Both the position numbers and the translations under genes were made by a program. A stretch of DNA of 64,000 nucleotides from Symbiodinium sp. CCMP2592 (Eukaryota > Sar > Dinophyceae > Suessiales > Symbiodiniaceae): contig CAJNDT010000512.1 in NCBI GenBank assembly GCA_905221615.1, positions 124,001 to 188,000 of the forward strand, written 5' to 3'. Positions 57,801 to 64,000 of this stretch are shown here, one piece after another. The notes beneath the pieces were generated by a model. That model saw nothing but the letters and a program-made list of their open reading frames with translations. It was not told the DNA's origin and ran no database searches. Positions within the stretch are counted from its first letter, which is position 1; each line of letters opens with the position of its first letter.

Positions 57801-59843
57801 CATCGGAAAGTCGAGAAGACTCTAATGATTCTAATGGGATCGCGAGCGCAGCTTGCTCAGGGGCCAGCGAACTCTGACAAGACGAGAGAAGCGGTCCAGG
57901 CAGGGACTTCGCACAGTCTTACAGAGTCTTACATTTACGTTGTTTCTGAGACAATTGGTAATTAGGCAATTCTGCCATCGCAACAGGGCCACTAACCGAC
58001 AAAATCCCGCAAAACCGCGATCCAGCATTTTTTTCCTCGCAAGCAGTGCATCAACAGCTAGCGTGGCCTTGTGATTTTGCCTTGGAGGCTCTGGGCGAGC
58101 TGTGCACAGCCTGTGGAGTGGAGGCAGAGCCGGACTCGCCTGAAGTGATGCTGCCTCCATCTGTCTCAGCCAATTCGCCTGCTGGTCTGTGTCGCTGCCA
58201 GGAAGCGGCGCTCGCAACCTCCGAGGCACCGAGACAAGCTGCACTGTGAGGGCATCTCTACTGCAGCAGCAGCACGGAAGATGCTCGCCGGAGGTGTCCG
58301 CACAGCAGCGCTTGTCGGAAAGGCCAGCTGCGAACTTGCACCGGTTTTACAATCACAAGCGGAACCTTTCGTGCAAGCCAGGCAGATCTGGCTTCGAGAT
58401 TGCACCGGCGCAGATCTTTTGGGTAAGGCAGCAGAAGGGGGAGCATGACAAGCCACCGTCTTCTGTCTATTTCTGCACGATTGCCCTGGCATGCAGGAGA
58501 AGGGGATCAGCAATCCTTTCCGCGGGGCCATCCAGGCGCGGGCCTTTCTCGTCATTCTCGTTGGATCATGGTGCGCTGCTCGCTTGCAGTATCGAAGCTA
58601 TAGGCCATGCTGGACGATCAGAGCATGATGGGCGTCTCGGGTGTCTCGGCTCTCCGGTGGTCGTCGGGGGCTTTACCGTTGCTTTCATCGCCACAGTGCC
58701 TCCGAGGCCTTGACAATGGCTTTGGACGGTGCTGCTGGGCGGACAGCACCGAGAGGCACCATCGAAGGGCCTGTGCAAGTGTTTGGGATATTGCTTAAAT
58801 GGACCCAACTGCACTGCAGTACCTCATGGCATGAGATGTTGGCTTTGTGCCCACCCACCGACACAACTTCCGGCTGTACTCGCCGAAAAGCACATTTTCA
58901 TTAACTCACTTAGTCAGTGTCCCTTCATGGGTCCGCTCAACCACGTACCCACGAGCTCCTGCGTTACTCACTCTCACACCCGAAAGCCGCTGCTCTCACT
59001 CCTCGCTTCGATCGCTCTGTTATCTGAATTGCTTCCCGCAGAGCCGTTGAAAGCTGTTTTTGTTATTCGCAGCTTCGGTGCAGATAGAAAGTACACTGGG
59101 GACGGAGTCGGCAGGCCGCCCGGAATGTGGCAACTGTTCGCTAGTAACCTGCAACAGGATCAGCACCCAGAGGCAGGGCTAAGGTTGCCGCAGTGACGAC
59201 AGCCTCATTCCACTCCGCCCTTGCGTTCGAATTCATGCACTCAGTCAGACTCCCTCGCTGTCTCGCCTGACTCATGTACCCGTTGGCTCCGGTGCTAAAC
59301 AGCCGCACACCGCTGACGCAGCTGCTTCACCGAACTTCGATGCAACGGAGCGACCCCCCCGCCTCCGCTCACTCGCTTGCTTAAATGTGCACTCCAGCGC
59401 CGTCAATGACTCGTCATCTACGGCTTCACTCGTGCTTGCGCTTCCCACGCCAGCAGCAGCTACCCCTGCTTGTGCAGTTGATGGTGCTGCTGGTCGTCAA
59501 AGTGCCGGGTTGACTTTTGTTGGTACTATAGTAGTGAGAAGGCGGCTGTGACATTCCGTGCCGGCGGACGTTTGGAGCCGTTCTTCCGTCGATAGTCAGA
59601 GTTGTGAAAGAGTGGGGGCCCAAACTCATGCGCCTCCGTCAGTATGGTGCCCTGCGCTGTGGTGGCATCCTATTTGCTTCGCCAGTGCCAAGCCGTGGAC
59701 TCAGTGTGAGAACGAGGCTGTGTAGGTTGCTGTTTAATTTGACATAAAGTATCGAAGGCCACCCACCCCACGCTGCTGCACGATTCCGGGCTGCTGCTGA
59801 ATAAGGCCGACATGGCTGAACCTTCTGTGAAATACTGTGAAAT

Positions 59844-60281
59844 ATGGGTCGAGGTGGCTTTTCCCCTCTGACACGGCATCTTGTGGCACAGTTGGGGGTC
59901 TTGTCGTGTGATGGGATGCAGGCGGAGGCCCCTGCGGTGCCGAAAACCGGCACCGCCGAGCAGAAGTGTGCACAGCACGAAGGCCGGCGTCGTGCTCCTC
60001 AGCGAATGCCAGCTCTGTGCGTTCCCGGGTTGGTGCGTCTGTTGCAGGTGGCCGACCAAGGCAGCAAAAGCAGACTTTATGGCAGATGCTGCAATGCTTG
60101 TGAAGCATGCATGCAGCGGGGGCGTCAGAAGTTTCGCGATGTATGCAGGATCAAGTCAGACACCGTGCTGCAACAAGGTCTTATAAATGGAGTGGCAAGT
60201 TTTCTGTCACACGGACCGCTTCTTTCCGTGCTTGTCGTTCTCTTGCTAGTCCATGACGGGCCAGCGGCTAGCATCCGGTAA
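59844..60281 (+). CDS. conserved 145-codon open frame (copy C)
   Basis: Same protein sequence as the copy at 46279-46716. Confidence 0.35.
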   Translation: MGRGGFSPLTRHLVAQLGVLSCDGMQAEAPAVPKTGTAEQKCAQHEGRRRAPQRMPALCVPGLVRLLQVADQGSKSRLYGRCCNACEACMQRGRQKFRDVCRIKSDTVLQQGLINGVASFLSHGPLLSVLVVLLLVHDGPAASIR

Positions 60282-60346
60282 CATATCGATGTTATGTTTA
60301 ACATGCTGGTCGGGCCCGGCCTCGCGTCACAGGAGTAACCCATGCC

Positions 60347-60590
60347 ATGCGCTGTACAGTCCCGTTCTTGCAAAGTTTCGTGGAAGAGGAAATCACTAAT
60401 TCGCCACTGATCACTCTTGACGTGCCCGGAAAGAGGATCTGCTGCCGGAAGCTCGCTGCAAAGGCCCGCGCATTTTTCGGATGCTGTTCATGAGAGGGTG
60501 CTAGACATGCGAGGGTTACGGAAGCTTCTGCTCACATCTCTGAGGACGGCGGGTCTGACTGCTTCTGATGCCATGACTATGAGCACTTAG
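60347..60590 (+). pseudogene. broken copy (unit C) of the 82-codon frame intact in unit B
   Basis: It carries the same two one-base deletions as the unit A copy, so A and C share a common source for this end of the repeat. Confidence 0.55.
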
Positions 60591-60641
60591 CACTCGCGCG
60601 CGAACGATTTTTCGAAAATTGCCGCTGCATCCTTGTTGCCA

Positions 60642-63600
60642 ACTTGACGGCCAGTGCGGGTTCACCCAACAATCCGCTTCAAGCAGGGCATGTCTCTGCA
60701 CGAATGCTGTTCTTTCCTTTGGATCGCTGATTAGCTATCGCTTTGAGCGTGAGGCTTCGCCAAAGAGCGGCCAGCAAAGCATTCTTGCATGTCACGGGTC
60801 ACAAGTCGCAGGAGCCAGCGGCGCTCTACAGTCCAGGTTCTGATTCTGCATGTGCACAATCGTCGAACCTGGAAGCCCCCCAGCATAGCCACGTCTGCAT
60901 CCATGGAGTGGCTCTCGGCCGTTCCCCGGCTGCACTCGAGAAGGCTGCGCTTCACAGTCAATTTCCTGCACCTTCTCGCTGAGGCAGTGGAAGCCGTCTC
61001 TTCTCTCTGGGAGGCGCAACCCTGCAGCGGAGCGCGTGACTCGTCGGAAGTTTCAGCCTCAGCCGGTTGCAAGGCAGAGCCCTCTCCAGAGAAAGCCCGG
61101 GCCTCGTACTCGAGTTCGTGCAGGCGTTGCAGGGCATGCTGATGCTATGCAGGATTTCCCCCGAACACTGGAGGGATTCGAAGAGCTGCCACCCACTGAG
61201 TGACGGTGTCCGAGTCGCGGCACTTGCTGGATGCAGAGCTTTCCACTGCCTTCCGAGGCTCCGCTTGGTGTCCGAAGGCCTGACGGAGCGAGTTCCACAT
61301 TTGAACTCGACGGCAAACGTGGCCTGCTCAGTCGAGCAATCATCTCGGACATATTTTCTCAGAACGGCTGATGAAGGCGCTCGCCGAAGGCATCGAGCAG
61401 CTCGGCTTCGCGCCACCCGGCTACATCCGCCCGAAGAGCTAAGCATCATCCGCCTTTACCTCCCAGCCCTGGCAGGCTCTCCTTTTCCGAGGAGAAGCAC
61501 GCTGGCTTCTTCCGCGTCTTTCACGAGCGGAAGGCCAGATCTGATCACGGCTTCGCGTCAAGAGCCAAGAGACAGTGTGCTTGCAGGTCCATGCCATATG
61601 CCATAACTTACCCGTCCTTTAGTATGGGCCATCTCGGCCGCAGGGCCTGATGCTCCTTGTCCAGCACGGACTGCTGGCAAAGCACACGCTGCGGCGTGTG
61701 CGCCATGCCCTCTTCCGCACCTTGCCCCTGGGACCTGCGATTCTGCTTGTGCATCTTGTCGCTCTGTGAACAGTTGTTCATACCACACTGGCCCGAGGTC
61801 GCTGCTTATGGTGAACGTGGCCTGCCTATTTTTTCAGCACTTGTTGAAGCCGCTTGAAGCCTGTCATTCCCTCGCCCGATCTGCCTTGCTCCTTCGCACC
61901 TTCCACTCTGCTTGCTGTTGCCGCTCTCGAGGTGCGCGACGACACGTTCGATGCCATGTTGGCAAGCGGTGAGCTGCACCTGCTGGCAAAGGGGCAGCAC
62001 CGGGCTCGGCCACGCTCGGTCTGGCCGCCACGGCCGTTGGCGAGGATTGCTGCATCATGTCCGCGCTCAGGCCGGAGATCCCGGACAACTCCCACGATGC
62101 ACTGGCCAGGTGCCCAGGATCTCCTCAGGACCATTTTCAACACAGGTGCCCTGGCCTGCGTCTTACAAGCACCAATCAGGGCTACTACATCGCAGCCTTG
62201 AAGCGGATGGCTCTCCGGCTGACGCGCGAGCCAGACGCTCACAGGGCCAAGTGTCTCGAGCAGTGCACACGTGCCTGCCTCCACAGAATCACGTCATGGC
62301 GATTGCGGTCTGAGGAACGCGGAACTGTTCTTGGAGGCGCGCGTGCTCGGAGTGTTGCCAAGCTTCTACATGGCATTACATGGCGTTGCATGCTTTCAAA
62401 CTTGTGCGGCACTTCGCTGCTCAAGAGTGAGTCAGCGAGCATCCTCTTTCCCTCCTTCGCTGCGCCAGGAGTCAAAGCTGCCTCTGATGGAGGAGGCAGA
62501 CGTCTTTTCGTTGGCATCGTGAGGGGCATCGAAGAAGATCGCGTGGCAGGCTATGAGATACGTCTTCCACGGCTACGACATGGCCGAGACAGGAGCAAGA
62601 ATGGTTTGTCTTTGCACCTCGGCCGAACTTGGCTTGAAATTGCCCGAGCTGTGCCCGGCGAGCCATCGACGTACTTCGCACAAGTTTGTGTGCCAGGCCT
62701 CCTGCAGTCAAAGAGTCCTCTCGCCACTGGGACGCACTTGACGTGGTCTCCAAGTGCGACCTTGCCTCCACTTCTTCCGCCAGGTGCATGGCGCAGCCGT
62801 CGAGGCTGTAGCTGGCGGTCCTCGAATCTGTCGGGCTGGCCCTGGGCGTGCCAAGCCAGCGTTGGCGCCGGTTGTGCAGGTGCTGCGAAGCCAGTTGCTG
62901 CCGAAACTGGCCGAACGGCTGCATTGCGCTTGGGCGGCCCGGCTCGCGTTATCGTGGAGATTCCTGGGATGAGGGAGTGAGGGAGTGCACGCGCAGCATG
63001 TGTCCACAGAACCGAGGCTCAAATGGCAAAGGCCATGCACAAGGACAGCTCTGGTGCCCTCCAAGCCGCGCTGACGATGGAGAAGGAGCCTCCCTCGCCG
63101 GCTTGCGATGCCAGATCTCGCGCTCCAAATTTGTCTGAGCTGCTCAGGACGTGCTGGACTTGGTTATCGACCTCTTGGGCCTTAGACAGCCTGCAGTGAC
63201 GCAGGCGAGTCCAGCGGCGAGCTGTGTGTTCGGAGTGTTTTTCTGTGCGTGTCAGGCCGTGGCAGAGTTGATCGTCTGCGGGCCGCTGCTCTCGCAGCTT
63301 CACGTGCTGGCAGCACTCGTCTGATTGGGGTTTGCAGGAATGTTTGGGGTGGCCGCAGAAGCATCGTGAGCCAGGCGGAGCGGCACCGGTACATGAACAG
63401 ACCCAAGAGCATCTGGGAGGCATCTGACATGCTTGCGATTGCTTGCGCTTGTCTTGGATGGTGTCAGCCTGTTGCGGGTCCTCTTGCGAAGATAATGATG
63501 ATCGATGTCGAGAACAACGGGCGGCCGCCTTGTCGTTGCACCGTTTCTGCGACGTGTACCTGCGCCCCTCGTGGAGCCATGCCATGATGTGTGTGCTAGA

Positions 63601-64000
63601 GGCCCTTGCCAGCGCCGGAGCGAGTCGATGCGATGCAGGACCCGCGTTCACGATTCAGCACCCATCTGGCACTTAGAAGTAGGGTCATGGTCACGAGGCC
63701 GCCGAAGTGGAGATGGCCTGCGCTGCCGAAGAGGCCAAGCTCGGAAGGTTCGGCTTAACGCACTCACGTGGAGCTTTCTGAGGATCCACCGGACCAGCTT
63801 GCTGCCGTGCTGGCCGTCCGCCTTCCTCTGAGGATCCGATGCGCAGGAATGCAGAGGCAGAGCGAAGCAAACATTTGCAACCGCTGAGGCTCCCTGGCCA
63901 GATTCTTGCAGAAGATGCAGACGGAGCGTGTGTCGGGAGTCTTGGTCCCATTGATTCAGCTGCTGCTGTGGCCAGTCGCGACCTGAGCGCCTTCGCATTT
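60642..64000. repeat. tandem repeat unit D (cut by window end)
   Basis: Fourth copy, offset 6406 bp from C. It lacks C's palindrome, shares C's insertions near 62370-62440, and has a private change at about 62287-62300 (cacgtcatggcg for ttctgtcgtccg). Confidence 0.95.

Larger units (their letters stand above)
54236..60641. repeat. tandem repeat unit C (6406 bp)
   Basis: Third copy, offset 7159 bp from B. It contains a private palindrome at 54779-54893 and, near 55985-56055, insertions (repeated tacatggc word; tcaagagtgagtcagcgagc) shared only with D. Confidence 0.95.

Noticed and set aside
62057-62980. 307-codon plus-strand frame in unit D as a real gene
   Set aside because: It stays open only because of unit-specific differences (the same frame is interrupted in A and B), and its second half is Arg/Pro/Gly-rich without a motif.
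40763-64000. rDNA, CRISPR or transposon array as explanation for the tandem units
   Set aside because: No rRNA-like sequence, no short regularly spaced repeats, and no transposase, integrase or reverse transcriptase motif in any frame of the unit.

Overview
The window looks like nuclear DNA of a dinoflagellate, most like a Symbiodiniaceae-type genome. The main evidence is splicing. Reading the conserved proteins through their introns gives donors that are mostly GC, less often GT or GA, acceptors ending in AG, and nearly every downstream exon starting with G. Other pointers are scattered PPR-type modules, a long tandem array, and a tyrosine-recombinase remnant. All recognisable genes are on the + strand.

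Layout of the left part. 1-915: C-terminal part of a tyrosine recombinase-like protein, open at the window edge. 2580-2829: EF-hand exon pair. 4374-4690: PPR-like fragment. 5347-6669: intact intronless gene for a probable mitochondrial helical-repeat protein. 6721-6833: MITE-like inverted repeat. 6898-10696: multi-exon MFS transporter. 11060-12527: PLP aminotransferase of fold type I. 13394-14404: fatty-acid hydroxylase/sterol desaturase-type membrane enzyme. 15355-18290: PPR-type gene in many small pieces. 18.3-22.8 kb: mostly non-coding, with CT microsatellites.

Middle. 22876-33704 holds an organellar-type elongation factor Tu that I could follow from just before its P-loop to the stop codon through 25 exons. 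Its 4.6 kb intron 8 contains, on the same strand, a second gene: a protein with several ubiquitin-like domains, a basic segment and a U-box (24123-27535), i.e. a probable E3 ubiquitin ligase. 34907-39733 holds a formin-like gene (PH domain, Gly/Lys/Pro-rich linker, FH2). The last FH2 exons lie about 2.9 kb beyond the first FH2 part, with PH-domain and proline-rich coding between them.

Right part. From 40763 to the window end is a head-to-tail tandem array. Units A (40763-47076), B (47077-54235) and C (54236-60641) are complete and D is cut by the window. Units are very similar but mosaic: A and C nearly match over their last 2.9 kb, C and D share insertions, and B has a private segment of about 1 kb. 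Unit C contains a perfect 57-bp-arm palindrome. The units contain coding-like + strand segments that I do not recognise; one short frame is open in B and broken in A and C.

Exon boundaries come from reading conserved protein sequence by eye. No search or alignment was run.
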